A stretch of 64,000 nucleotides of DNA from Thermobacillus xylanilyticus (GCF_907165215.1 NZ_CAJRAY010000085.1:44959-108958), one strand, 5' to 3'; shown: positions 6,390-15,411, counted from the first letter of the stretch. Notes: generated from the sequence alone by a model not told the origin. Made by a program: numbers and translations.

Positions 6390-8897
6390 GTGGCAACTGT
6401 TGATTCGACGGTCAAACTGTTGGAAGCAGCCGGCAAATCCGCCGAAGAAGCGACCAAGCAAATCGAAAAGATGACAAAGGCAACGGAAAAGTTGACCAAA
6501 GCAATGACCAAGGCCTCAAAAATCAACGTATTGTCGAGTAAAGCACTGAACAGTCAGCAACGGATGATCAAGAATTTTGAGAAGATCATCAAGACCATTC
6601 AGAAGGTTTCAGCGGAGCAGAAAAAGCTAAATCAGCTGGTATCGACCGGTCAAACATTACTCAGAGGTCAGGCTGCACCGCTCAATCGCCTGGTATCGCT
6701 ATCAAGCTCAATCAGGTCGAACTTGAGAGATGCCAGTAGATCTGCGAGTTTCTTGCAACGAGTCAACAATCAGGTGCAAAGGCTCACGCGAGCGATCAAT
6801 CAGATGACAAGACCATTGAACCAGATTATGGGAGTCTTAAGGCGGTTGATCAGGAGCTTCGGTGACCTCAATCGTGCAACCAGGACATTTTTGAACAGCT
6901 TGCAGAGGGTTATCACCGCAGTAAGACAAATCAGGGATGTCTTGAGCCGGATAAGAGATTTGACAATGCGAGCGTCTTCCCATATGAGACAATTCAGCAG
7001 GCAAGCAATGTCCGGAAGGCCAGCGCTCAATCGTCTCGCTCCTCCGATGAGACATCTGGTGACCTTGTCAAACACGCTCAGATCGAATATGCAGCAAGTC
7101 AACAGATATACACAATCCGTTCAAAGAGCTTCGGGTCAACAGGGTCAGTTTTTGAATCAGAATGCAAAAGCCAATCGATGGGTCGATTTCGGACAGAAAG
7201 TCTTCAATAGCCTGTCTTCGATGATGAAACGCGGGTTATCCAACTTGTTTTCGGCTCAAAACTTCAAGTCGGCTATGGCATTCAGCGATAATTACATGAA
7301 CTCTCTTACTCGCGTAAGCGCAATTAACGATGGCTCACAGTCGGACAAAGAACTGCAATCCAAAATTTTGGCGGCAGCCGATCGTTCACGTGGGCGCTAT
7401 TTGGACATGGCGGAACATATCACGAAATTGGGACTGTCGGCGCCCCAAGCATTTTCGGGCAACGATGAAATCATCGCATTTACGGAGCTTTCACAGAAAG
7501 CGTTCCGCTTGGGCGGTGCCGGCGCCATGGAGCAGCAAGCCGGAATGGATATGCTGGTTCAAGCGATGTCGATGGGCGGACTTCAAGGAAACGACTTCCA
7601 GATGATTATGGACAAAGCACCTATGCTGGCCGATGCGATCGCATCGTTCACCGGTAAATCGAAAGAAGAATTGATCGCATTGTCAGCCGAAGGATTGATT
7701 ACCTCGGACATTCTCAAGGGCGCCCTGTTCTACGCGGCGGATGAAATCAACAGAAAGTTTGAAGGATTGCCCAATACATTTGGAGATCTTTGGAACGATA
7801 TCTCCAATTCTGCGGTTGAAGCCTTTGGTCCGGTCATTGAACGTGTGAGCCAATTATTGAACAGCGAGAAAGGACAGCGGTTGGTTTCAGAGATCGGTCA
7901 GGCGTTCCAAGTGGCGGCAACCTTTGTCGGACAACTTATTGAAGGAATCGCAATGGTTGCATCTTTCATTATCAATAACTGGTCTGTTTTTGAACCCATT
8001 CTCTGGGGCGTTGTCGCAGCCGTCGGAGCCTGGACAATCGCCCAGTGGGTGCTGAATGCTGCTCTCTCAGCCAACCCGATAGGCTTGATCGTCATGGCCG
8101 TCGCAGCGATGATCGGTATCATCACAGCTCTGGTAATGTGGATTGCCCACCTGTGGAGGACGAACGATGCGTTTGCGGAAAACATGCTCAGGGCTTGGTA
8201 CGGTATCCTCAACTTTTTCGACCGGGCAGTCGCCTTCTTCTGGCAGGTTGCCGAATGGTTGGTTCAACCGTTCGTGCAATGGGCAATACAGATTGGGAAT
8301 CTTGTCGAGAATGCCATCAATGGTATCATAGGCGGAATCAATCATGTGCTCGGATATATCAACAACATCTTCGGGACTTCATATCAACTGAGTGTCAACT
8401 TTGACTTTCAGGATATTGCTCAAGACCTTCAAGATTTCCAGGATAGGGTTACTCAAAATAAGATTGACGCCATAGATCGGGCGGCGCGAAACGAGGCGGA
8501 GCGCGAACAGAAAATTAAAGATTTCTTTGCTGATCGCGCGGCCAAACGTGCCCTCGAAGATGCCGAATGGCAAGCAAAGGAAGAACAGGAGACTGACTAT
8601 TCCAAGTGGCAGAAGGAACCGTCTGAATGGCCGACAAATCAGCCTAACATCAACAAAGTGAATGAAGTCGGCCGCATCAACGACACCGTCGACATCTCCA
8701 GCGAAGATCTGAAGATGATGCGCGAGCTGGCGGAGATGAACGCGATCCAGAATTTCGTATCGCTCACGCCGACGGTGAACGTGCAGACAGGGGATATTCG
8801 CAATGGCTACGATGTAGATACGATTATCTCGCGTATTGAACAGTCGCTCACCGAGCAAATCGCGTCTTCGGCGCAGGGGGTGTATGGCCTTGGTTGA
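6390..8897 (+). CDS. xkdO: Tape measure protein (XkdO-like)
   Basis: 835 residues from GTG at 6390, with AGGAGG eight bases upstream. The N-terminal 270 residues are helical and rich in Lys, Arg, Gln and Ser (coiled-coil, almost no Gly). Next is a conserved tape-measure motif region (FSDNYMNSLTRVSAIND and AGMDMLVQAMSMGGLQGNDF, about 300-400). Hydrophobic segments lie near 510-590 (VASFIINNWSVF, GLIVMAVAAMIGIITALVMW), and the C-terminus is charged. It sets tail length and probably forms a channel in the target membrane. From 6390 to about 8640 the DNA is much poorer in GC than its neighbours, with an abrupt return to high GC near 8650-8700, suggesting a replaced segment. Confidence 0.9.
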   Translation: MATVDSTVKLLEAAGKSAEEATKQIEKMTKATEKLTKAMTKASKINVLSSKALNSQQRMIKNFEKIIKTIQKVSAEQKKLNQLVSTGQTLLRGQAAPLNRLVSLSSSIRSNLRDASRSASFLQRVNNQVQRLTRAINQMTRPLNQIMGVLRRLIRSFGDLNRATRTFLNSLQRVITAVRQIRDVLSRIRDLTMRASSHMRQFSRQAMSGRPALNRLAPPMRHLVTLSNTLRSNMQQVNRYTQSVQRASGQQGQFLNQNAKANRWVDFGQKVFNSLSSMMKRGLSNLFSAQNFKSAMAFSDNYMNSLTRVSAINDGSQSDKELQSKILAAADRSRGRYLDMAEHITKLGLSAPQAFSGNDEIIAFTELSQKAFRLGGAGAMEQQAGMDMLVQAMSMGGLQGNDFQMIMDKAPMLADAIASFTGKSKEELIALSAEGLITSDILKGALFYAADEINRKFEGLPNTFGDLWNDISNSAVEAFGPVIERVSQLLNSEKGQRLVSEIGQAFQVAATFVGQLIEGIAMVASFIINNWSVFEPILWGVVAAVGAWTIAQWVLNAALSANPIGLIVMAVAAMIGIITALVMWIAHLWRTNDAFAENMLRAWYGILNFFDRAVAFFWQVAEWLVQPFVQWAIQIGNLVENAINGIIGGINHVLGYINNIFGTSYQLSVNFDFQDIAQDLQDFQDRVTQNKIDAIDRAARNEAEREQKIKDFFADRAAKRALEDAEWQAKEEQETDYSKWQKEPSEWPTNQPNINKVNEVGRINDTVDISSEDLKMMRELAEMNAIQNFVSLTPTVNVQTGDIRNGYDVDTIISRIEQSLTEQIASSAQGVYGLG

Positions 8898-9666
8898 CCG
8901 TTGCGGCATATGGCTGAGTTGGAACAACCAGGAGGACGGCTTTGAACTGCCCGTGCTTCCCGCTGAGCTCAACACGAGCATCGGTGGCGACAGCGCGGGG
9001 CATGAAGTAGCCGGCCTCGGCAAGATCAGCGTGATCAAAGACCGCGAACTGGCAGAGTACACGATCGAAAGTTTCTTTCCCGCATACCCGCCGCATCCGA
9101 ATCCGAAGCCGGATCCGAAATCGGGTTTGGATCCGGATACGAGCGTGCATCCGTACATCACGGCGGTCGAAGTTCTGCCGCCAATGGTCTATGTGCGCAA
9201 AATCATGAAATGGTGGGAGACGAAGCGGCCCATCCGGTTCGTGTTTGTCGGCAGCAACCGGTATGCCGGCACTTCGGGAGAGACCATTTCGGAGATCAAC
9301 ACGGCCGCCAGCATTGAAAGTTTCGAATGGAAGGAAGTCGCCGGATCACCCGGCGATATTTCGTATTCGCTTCGTCTGAAAGAATACCGTTTCTACGCCG
9401 CACGGAAGACGACGGTGATCGAGCAGGCGAACGGCGAGGTTGCGCTGCAGAAGGCGAAAATGGGCCGGCCGGATGAACGCGTGCCGCCGTCCACTTACAC
9501 GCTGGTTGCGGGGGACAGCCTGTGGAAAGTGGCGCAGAAAATGCTTGGCGACGGATCGCGCTGGCGCGAGATTCAGAAGCTGAACGGCATCAGCGACGCG
9601 CAGCTCAAATCGCTGCCGGTCGGGATGGTGCTGAAGCTGCCCTCGGGGGGCGGTAACGTTGCTTAG
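8884..9666 (+). CDS. xkdP: LysM-containing tail/baseplate hub protein (XkdP-like)
   Basis: 260 residues; the ATG at 8884 lies inside the tape measure gene (14-base overlap). The N-terminal 200 residues have the XkdP fold pattern (GIWLSWNNQEDGFELPVLP), with a Pro-rich insert near 69-80 (YPPHPNPKPDPK). Residues 203-253 are a LysM peptidoglycan-binding domain (TYTLVAGDSLWKVAQKMLGD). In related tails this protein links tube and hub (compare T4 gp53-like LysM proteins) and may touch the cell wall. Confidence 0.87.
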   Translation: MALVDRCGIWLSWNNQEDGFELPVLPAELNTSIGGDSAGHEVAGLGKISVIKDRELAEYTIESFFPAYPPHPNPKPDPKSGLDPDTSVHPYITAVEVLPPMVYVRKIMKWWETKRPIRFVFVGSNRYAGTSGETISEINTAASIESFEWKEVAGSPGDISYSLRLKEYRFYAARKTTVIEQANGEVALQKAKMGRPDERVPPSTYTLVAGDSLWKVAQKMLGDGSRWREIQKLNGISDAQLKSLPVGMVLKLPSGGGNVA

Positions 9667-10627
9667 GATTCTCCTTGACAACAAGCAAGGCCGGATCTGG
9701 GATATCTCCGAGATTGTTTCGGATATCAGCTGGACGACTTCGCGCGTCGGGCGGCCGGCGAGCTTCGAGTTCACCCTGATCGGCAGCGCCATTTTTCAGG
9801 ATCGGACGTTTGCGGTCAATAACGGCGACATCATACGGGTAACGAAAGATGATGTCAACGTGTTCTACGGCTACGTGTTCAGCATCGACCTGAACCAGGA
9901 TGCCGAGATCGGCATCAAGGCGTACGATCAGGTTCGATATTTGCTGAACAAGGACACGTTCGTGTTCAAAAACCAAACCATCGGAGACATCATCCGCGAG
10001 ATCGCCAAGAAATTCGAACTGAAAACCGGCCGCATTGACGACACCGGTTACAAAATTCCGTCCATGATCGAGGACGGGCAGACGCTGCTCGATATCATCG
10101 AGAAAGCGATCACCCTTACCATGTCGGCGACCGGGCAGTTTTACGTGTTCTTCGACGATTTCGGTGAACTGTCGCTCCGGGATGTACGATCGTTTGATGC
10201 CGGCATCTACGTCGGCGACGGCAGTCTGATGACCGGGTTCGAACATACCCGGGACATTGATTCCGACACCTACAACCGGATCAAATTGTACCGCGACAAC
10301 CAGCAAACCGGACGGCGGGAAATCTACATGGCCCAGGACAGCGTAAACATCGCCAAGTGGGGCGTGCTTCAGTTGTACGAGAGTGTGGACGAAAATATGA
10401 ACGCTGCCCAAATCGGTGAGATGCTGGATCGAATGATGAAATTGAAAAACCGCGAGCAACGGACGCTCAAGCTGGACGCCATCGGGGATATCCGGGTGCG
10501 GTCCGGCATGTATTTGCCGATTGTCATCGAGTCGCTCGGTATCAACCAGCAGATGATGGTCGATGAAGTGAAGCACCGGTTCGACGGTACCAACCATACG
10601 ATGAGTCTGACTTTGAAAGTGGTGTGA
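9659..10627 (+). CDS. xkdQ: Baseplate hub protein (XkdQ-like)
   Basis: 322 residues from a TTG at 9659 that overlaps the previous gene by 8 bases. The pattern (LRILLDNKQGRIWDISEIVS, then VNVFYGYVFSIDLNQDAEIG and ending HTMSLTLKVV) fits the XkdQ/gp27-like hub family that continues the tube into the baseplate. The middle (about 150-200) has FYVFFDDFGELSLRDV. No enzymatic motif is seen, although older annotations call the family a hydrolase. Confidence 0.85.
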   Translation: MLRILLDNKQGRIWDISEIVSDISWTTSRVGRPASFEFTLIGSAIFQDRTFAVNNGDIIRVTKDDVNVFYGYVFSIDLNQDAEIGIKAYDQVRYLLNKDTFVFKNQTIGDIIREIAKKFELKTGRIDDTGYKIPSMIEDGQTLLDIIEKAITLTMSATGQFYVFFDDFGELSLRDVRSFDAGIYVGDGSLMTGFEHTRDIDSDTYNRIKLYRDNQQTGRREIYMAQDSVNIAKWGVLQLYESVDENMNAAQIGEMLDRMMKLKNREQRTLKLDAIGDIRVRSGMYLPIVIESLGINQQMMVDEVKHRFDGTNHTMSLTLKVV

Positions 10628-10630
10628 ATC

Positions 10631-10966
10631 ATGCTGAACGCAATCCGGCAGGCAGCCCTGACCGCCATGGAGACTGCGGCTCCGGTTGCCGTCCTGATGG
10701 GCACCGTGACGAAGACTGATCCGCTCGAGGTGAACGTCGATCAACGGTTCACCATCGATGCGGATTTTTTGCTGGTGCCGGAGTCGCTAACGAAGTTGGA
10801 GCTGGACTTGAGCCACAGCCATTCCGCATCCGGAGGTACAACCGACGCGGCACTCACGGAACCGGCGGTCATCCGGCCGGGCCTCAAATCCGGAGACCGG
10901 GTGGCGTTGCTCCGGGTTCAGGGCGGTCAGAAATATATCATTTTGGACAAGGTGGTGAGCGGATGA
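10631..10966 (+). CDS. xkdR: Baseplate protein, DUF2577 (XkdR-like)
   Basis: 111 residues. Features are GTVTKTDPLEVNVDQRFTID, a short His-containing LSHSHSASGG segment, and an OB-like end GDRVALLRVQGGQKYIILDK, typical of DUF2577. The DUF2577/OB pattern and position suggest part of the hub-spike complex. It overlaps the next gene by 4 bases (ATGA at 10963). Confidence 0.85.
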   Translation: MLNAIRQAALTAMETAAPVAVLMGTVTKTDPLEVNVDQRFTIDADFLLVPESLTKLELDLSHSHSASGGTTDAALTEPAVIRPGLKSGDRVALLRVQGGQKYIILDKVVSG

Positions 10967-11364
10967 TTCCGGCAGGCGGAAGCCTCGGCACACAGCGCAT
11001 GGAAGTGGTCGAGCAGCCATCCCGCACCTGGGGGCTGGATGTGGAGCACGGGCGCGTGGCGGGGATGATCGACGGGTTGGAGGCGGTCCGGCAGGCGGTG
11101 TTCAAAATTTTTCAGACCGAACGGTTCCGGCACATCATTTATGACGCGGACTACGGTGTGGAGCTGGCGGGACTGGTCGGCCGTGATCCCGCGCTCGTCC
11201 GGTCCGAACTGCGGCGTCGGATTACCGAAGCGCTCACCCAGGATGATCGGATCGACGACGTGGCAGATTTTCAGATTGTATTTTCCGGGGAGACGGCGGA
11301 CGTGCAATTCACGGTCGTATCGACGTTCGGAACATTTCGCGAGGGGGTGACGCTCCGTGTATGA
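10963..11364 (+). CDS. xkdS: Baseplate wedge protein, DUF2634 (XkdS-like, gp25 type)
   Basis: 133 residues. The core GMIDGLEAVRQAVFKIFQTE and YDADYGVELAGLVGRD is the DUF2634/gp25-like signature; a conserved acidic-aromatic pattern near FRHIIYDADYG is visible. Gp25-like proteins start sheath polymerisation from the baseplate. ATGA overlap with xkdR and 8-base overlap with xkdT indicate a single tightly coupled operon. Confidence 0.88.
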   Translation: MIPAGGSLGTQRMEVVEQPSRTWGLDVEHGRVAGMIDGLEAVRQAVFKIFQTERFRHIIYDADYGVELAGLVGRDPALVRSELRRRITEALTQDDRIDDVADFQIVFSGETADVQFTVVSTFGTFREGVTLRV

Positions 11365-12436
11365 AGCCCAGACGTTTGAGGCGATCTTGCAGCGGATGTT
11401 GAGCCGGGTGACGGACAATGTGGACAAGCGTCCCGGCAGCGTGATCTATGATGCTCTGGCGCCGGCGGCAGCCGAACTTGCGCAGCTGTATGCGGAGCTG
11501 GACATCAACTACAATTTGTCGTTCGCCGATACGGCGAGCGGCGATTATTTGACCCGGCGCGCAGCCGAGTTTGGCGTTCAGCGCAAGCCGGCGGTGAAGG
11601 CAAGGCGGGTAGGCCGTTTCTACGGCGAAGGCGACGCGCCGATCGATGTGCCGCTTGGCAGCCGGTTCGGCATCAGCGGTCTGTTTTATACGGTGGTCAG
11701 CAAGCTCGGTGCGGGAATTTACGCGCTGGAGTGCGAGACAGCCGGAGCGGCCGGGAACCAGCCCTACGGCGCGCTGCTGCCGGTCGATTATGTTGCCGGT
11801 CTGGTGCGGGCTGAACTGGCGACGGTCATTGTGCCGGGAGAGGAAGAAGAGGACGACGAGTCGCTCCGGCAGCGATATTACGCGGCCGTCAATGAACCGC
11901 CGTTCGGCGGGAATGTCGCGGATTACAAGCAGAAGATCGGCGCGATCGAAGGGGTCGGCGGCGTGAAGGTGTTTCCGGCCTGGCAGGGCGGCGGGACGGT
12001 GAAATGCACGATTATCGCCTCCGACTACAGTGCCCCGGCCGGCGCATTGGTGGCTGCGGTGCAGGAGGAGATTGACCCGCCCGGACGCAGCGGGCAGGGA
12101 AGCGGGCTGGCCCCGATCGGCCACCGGGTGACCATTGCCGGGGTGCAGCCGGTGACCGTCCATGTGGCGACAACCGTGACGCTGGCGGGCGGTGTGAGTG
12201 TCGGGCAGGTGCAGGAGCCGATCGAGGAGGCCGCCCGGGCCTATCTGCTCGGGCTTCGCAAAGCTTGGGCGGGAGAGTCGCAGTTAATTGTCCGCATAGC
12301 GCAGATCGAGGCGGCTATCCTCACCGTGCCGGGCGTCATCGACGTGACCGGGACGACATTGAACGGCTCGGCGGCGAATGTGACGCTGGATGCGGAAGAG
12401 ATTCCGGTGCTCGGGACGGTGGTTGTCAATGCGTGA
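11357..12436 (+). CDS. xkdT: Baseplate J-like protein (XkdT)
   Basis: 359 residues from GTG at 11357. It has the baseplate J pattern: an N-terminal helix region (LSRVTDNVDKRPGSVIYDAL), then TASGDYLTRRAAEFGVQRKP, the beta domain GRFYGEGDAPIDVPLGSRFG, and DESLRQRYYAAVNEPPFGGN, ending in VPGVIDVTGTTLNGSAANV. It corresponds to T4 gp6 and P2 J and builds the wedge ring that holds the fibres. Confidence 0.92.
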   Translation: MYEAQTFEAILQRMLSRVTDNVDKRPGSVIYDALAPAAAELAQLYAELDINYNLSFADTASGDYLTRRAAEFGVQRKPAVKARRVGRFYGEGDAPIDVPLGSRFGISGLFYTVVSKLGAGIYALECETAGAAGNQPYGALLPVDYVAGLVRAELATVIVPGEEEEDDESLRQRYYAAVNEPPFGGNVADYKQKIGAIEGVGGVKVFPAWQGGGTVKCTIIASDYSAPAGALVAAVQEEIDPPGRSGQGSGLAPIGHRVTIAGVQPVTVHVATTVTLAGGVSVGQVQEPIEEAARAYLLGLRKAWAGESQLIVRIAQIEAAILTVPGVIDVTGTTLNGSAANVTLDAEEIPVLGTVVVNA

Positions 12437-13022
12437 GGTTGGGCGGATTTTGGGGTATTTGCCGGAGTTTTATCACCGGATCAAGGATTTTGTGGAGCTG
12501 GACAAGACGGAAAGCGCCGAGTTGGTCGATCTAACGGCTGCGGTTCAGCGGCTGTTGGACGACCAGTTCGTGACGACGTCGAGTCTGGGGGCATTGAAAC
12601 GCCGGGAGCGCATGCTGGGCATTCAGGCAGACTCGTCCGTCGAGACCGTCGCCTTCCGGCGAAACCGCATCATCAACCGTTACTCCACGAAGCCGCCTTT
12701 TACGCTGCGTTATTTGCAGGAGCAGTTGGATCGGTTGGTCGGGCCCGGGCGGACGGTTGCGGATATTGACGTGCAAAATTTCCTGCTCACCATTACAACA
12801 GCGATCGACGATGCCGAGATTTTCCGGGAAGTCGAGCATACCGTCAAGGTGATCATTCCGGCCAACATCGTGTATCAGCAGAATACGGCGCTGCAAGATG
12901 ACATTGAGCTGGTCGAGTCAATCGCTGTGCAGGACGTCACCTGGAATTACAAGTTGGACGGCTCGTGGCAGCTCGGCGCCGCGCCATTCGCAACTTTGGG
13001 ACCGGAGGTGCCCGTGAAATGA
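12429..13022 (+). CDS. xkdU: Baseplate/tail protein, DUF2313 (XkdU/YmfQ-like)
   Basis: 197 residues; the ATG at 12429 overlaps xkdT by 8 bases. Its start (MREVGRILGYLPEFYHRIKD) and the LGIQADSSVETVAFRRNRII segment match YmfQ/DUF2313 proteins (P2 gpI type) found between baseplate J and the fibre gene. It probably connects fibre and wedge. Confidence 0.85.
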   Translation: MREVGRILGYLPEFYHRIKDFVELDKTESAELVDLTAAVQRLLDDQFVTTSSLGALKRRERMLGIQADSSVETVAFRRNRIINRYSTKPPFTLRYLQEQLDRLVGPGRTVADIDVQNFLLTITTAIDDAEIFREVEHTVKVIIPANIVYQQNTALQDDIELVESIAVQDVTWNYKLDGSWQLGAAPFATLGPEVPVK

Positions 13023-13303
13023 TTGATACTGCGTTTTTGCAGGACGTGGCTGAATACGTTGACAGCCGCGTCGCGAAAGTGGTGCTGAATGGGACATATG
13101 TTATCACGGATTTCGAAGTCAAGCAGGTTGCGGACAATGTGCTGGCGATGAAATATCTCATCCCTGCCGCGGATGTGTCGCTGGTCACGTCGATCGAGCT
13201 CAAGGATGAGGTGGACAATGTGATCAGCTCAAATATAGTCTATATCCCGATTGCGGCGGATCATTTGATGATTCAGTCAATTGAAGTGAAGGAGGGTATC
13301 TGA
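13019..13303 (+). CDS. Small conserved tail-operon protein
   Basis: 94 residues starting at an ATGA overlap (13019). Beta-rich sequence with VLNGTYVITDFEVKQVADNV and SSNIVYIPIAADHLMIQSIE. I do not recognise a characterised family. Its place between the DUF2313 protein and the fibre, and the single-base overlap with the fibre start at 13303, suggest a fibre-attachment or baseplate accessory role (inference). Confidence 0.7.
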   Translation: MIDTAFLQDVAEYVDSRVAKVVLNGTYVITDFEVKQVADNVLAMKYLIPAADVSLVTSIELKDEVDNVISSNIVYIPIAADHLMIQSIEVKEGI

Positions 13304-14601
13304 TGGCGAAGACGGATTGGCAGATGGGGGATACAGTGCAGCCGGAGGATTTGAACCAGATTGGGCAGGAGATTAATGACAATGCAGCAGATCTGTTGGA
13401 CCACAAATCTGCTGCTGTACTTGATCACCCGGATGGGTCAGTCACGACGGAGAAGCTGGCTGATGGCGCGGTTACGGCATCGAAAGTGGCGGCGGATGTG
13501 GCGAAGACAGCCGATCTTGCTGCTCATGCCAACACAACCAGCGGTGCACATGGTGCTACGTCTGCGGCTACACCGAACACAATTGTCCAGCGCGATCCAG
13601 TTGGTAGGTTTAAAGCAGCGGCACCGGCTGCGGCAGACGATGTGGCACGTCTGGCTGAGGTGATGGCAGCAGAAAGTTCGATTGAGAACACTCTGTTACC
13701 GACCTTGCAAAGTGTGAAGACAAAAACTGATCTTATTGGGACGACAGGTGACGGTACATCAACGGCGTCGTTGTTTGGTAGGCTGGCAGCAGTAAAAGGA
13801 AAAACGGATCTGATCGGTACAGTGAGTGATGCATCAGGTACTGCGTCAGTATTTGGAAAATTTGCGGACATCAAAGCGAAGACGGATCTCATTGGCTCGA
13901 CAAGCGATGGCACGTCTGCTGGGACGGTGTTTGGCAAGTTTGCGACAATCAAGGCCAAGACGGACTTGATCGGCTCGACGAGCGATGCAGCCGGTACAAC
14001 AACAGTTTTTGGGCGTCTGGCGGATGTGAAGGCGAAGACTGACTTGATTGGAGCTACCGGGGATAGTTCATCTGCCTCAACTGTTTTTGGCCGTTTGGCA
14101 GCAGTAAAGACAAAAACTGACCTCATCGGTGCAACAGGAGACAGTTCATCTACAGCAACTGTGTTTGGACGGTTAGCGGCGATTAAGGCGAAAACTGATT
14201 TGATTAACAACGGTTCTAATTCCCTCGAACTTAAATGGTCGTCTAGTATTAAGCCTTATAATGTCGCGTATTTGAGCACTAATGGCTCTAATACACTGGA
14301 AACTTTGTTAAACATTACAGGAAAAGGTGTGATGCGTAATCTTGCTGTAGTGCTTGGGCCGGCCTCTAAATCTATTGTTTTACGAATTACTGTTGATGGG
14401 GTAGTTGTATCAGGTAATCTAGCCTTCTGGGCAAACGCTACAAGCTCTACAGATTCCGGAGGCTGGTTCGTTATTGGTACAGGGAATAGTAGCCCAAACG
14501 TATTTGCAAACATTCGATTTAACAACTCTTTAAAGATTGAAGTAGATGAAGGTACATGGAGCGGGTCTAGTCACACTGTTATCTATACACTCGAACCTTA
14601 A
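13303..14601 (+). CDS. Tail fibre / receptor-binding protein with 26-residue repeats
   Basis: 432 residues. The N-terminus (WQMGDTVQPEDLNQIGQEIN and TEKLADGAVTASKVAADV) is the usual fibre base. Residues 141-296 are six 26-residue repeats, each beginning KTDLIG and containing VFGK/RL. From about residue 303 to the end lies a different, beta-rich domain (SLELKWSSSIKPYNVAYLST), and there the DNA becomes AT-rich. The repeats probably form the shaft and the C-terminus binds the receptor. The change of base composition at the shaft-tip junction points to exchange of the tip. Confidence 0.87.
   Translation: MAKTDWQMGDTVQPEDLNQIGQEINDNAADLLDHKSAAVLDHPDGSVTTEKLADGAVTASKVAADVAKTADLAAHANTTSGAHGATSAATPNTIVQRDPVGRFKAAAPAAADDVARLAEVMAAESSIENTLLPTLQSVKTKTDLIGTTGDGTSTASLFGRLAAVKGKTDLIGTVSDASGTASVFGKFADIKAKTDLIGSTSDGTSAGTVFGKFATIKAKTDLIGSTSDAAGTTTVFGRLADVKAKTDLIGATGDSSSASTVFGRLAAVKTKTDLIGATGDSSSTATVFGRLAAIKAKTDLINNGSNSLELKWSSSIKPYNVAYLSTNGSNTLETLLNITGKGVMRNLAVVLGPASKSIVLRITVDGVVVSGNLAFWANATSSTDSGGWFVIGTGNSSPNVFANIRFNNSLKIEVDEGTWSGSSHTVIYTLEP
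13723..14190 (+). repeat. Six 78-bp in-frame repeats in the fibre gene
   Basis: Six consecutive 78-base units encode 26-residue repeats with consensus KTDLIG..SD....TVFG(R/K)(L/F)A.(V/I)KA. A seventh unit begins (KTDLINN) and breaks off where the tip domain starts. Confidence 0.92.
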
Positions 14602-14619
14602 TAAGGAGGAAAGATTAGC

Positions 14620-14979
14620 GTGGAGATTGTTTGTTCTGAATATTTTGAGAGTGATACGGGAACGGATTTTATTCGTGAGATTTACGACAATGGTTATATT
14701 GTAGAAAAGCCGTTTCCGCATAGGGAGATCAAGCTATCGTACAATTCAGATTCCGGGATTATTACTGCCAAGGTTTATCGCCGAGATCTGGGGAACGTGC
14801 AAGATGAGGAATATAATAATATTGTTATTTTTTCATGTGGTAACGATACGATTGAAGTCAAAGCTTTATCAGGAATTGCTACTATTGAGTTCGATGCTCA
14901 GGTATCAGGAACATATCTAATTGTGACAAAGAATAATGCCCGAAAATTTGTTAACGGGTCGGTGATAATCAATGTCTAA
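14620..14979 (+). CDS. AT-rich unknown gene in fibre module
   Basis: 119 residues from GTG at 14620, with AAGGAGG upstream. Beta-rich sequence (DNGYIVEKPFPHREIKLSYN, NIVIFSCGNDTIEVKALSGI) without signal peptide or membrane segment. I do not recognise it. Position directly after the receptor-binding gene and the shared low GC suggest a tip protein or fibre chaperone travelling with that fibre. It overlaps the next gene by 8 bases. Confidence 0.65.
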   Translation: MEIVCSEYFESDTGTDFIREIYDNGYIVEKPFPHREIKLSYNSDSGIITAKVYRRDLGNVQDEEYNNIVIFSCGNDTIEVKALSGIATIEFDAQVSGTYLIVTKNNARKFVNGSVIINV

Positions 14980-15337
14980 TCTTATGAAAAAGGCGAGATT
15001 GCTGACGACGAAAAAAGGTTTTCGTATCCTACCATCTGAGGATTATACTCGTCGTATGGAACGAGAAAAAAGAATTAAAATCCTGAGAGATGGAAAATGT
15101 AGTAGTCCGACAAACCAAGACATTCTCTCTTTGATGTTGGATATTGCGGAACGACAATCGGAAATTTTCGATATGATTAAGGAGATGCGAAACTGCGTTA
15201 TCAGAGAAGTAAATTCTGGCGCTGACCATTCTTCTCTCCCTTTTATTGATCAACAAGATTTACGGGCATCATGGCAGGAGCTGATGAATCAAAATGCTTC
15301 TACCTATTCCGCAGTCAAGAATACTTACAAACTATAA
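14972..15337 (+). CDS. AT-rich unknown gene in fibre module, second
   Basis: 121 residues, strongly basic at the N-terminus (KKARLLTTKKGFRI, RRMEREKRIKILRDGK) and helical in the middle (DILSLMLDIAERQSEIFDMI). No membrane segment and no recognised family. Phage fibre cassettes often carry a short helical gene in this place (trimerisation factor or assembly protein), which is a possible role. It ends before the hairpin that borders the lysis genes. Confidence 0.65.
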   Translation: MSNLMKKARLLTTKKGFRILPSEDYTRRMEREKRIKILRDGKCSSPTNQDILSLMLDIAERQSEIFDMIKEMRNCVIREVNSGADHSSLPFIDQQDLRASWQELMNQNASTYSAVKNTYKL

Positions 15338-15363
15338 CAAACCATTCCGGAGTCGGAATATCC

Positions 15364-15388
15364 GGGCTCTGCCGACTAAGCAGAGCCC
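15364..15388. other. Perfect 9-bp hairpin at module border
   Basis: GGGCTCTGC and GCAGAGCCC form a perfect stem with a 7-base loop. No T-run follows, so it may be an attenuator or a recombination border rather than a full terminator. It separates the AT-rich fibre module from GC-rich lysis genes. Confidence 0.6.
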
Positions 15389-15411
15389 GCTTCAGTCAGG
15401 AGGCGATCCAC

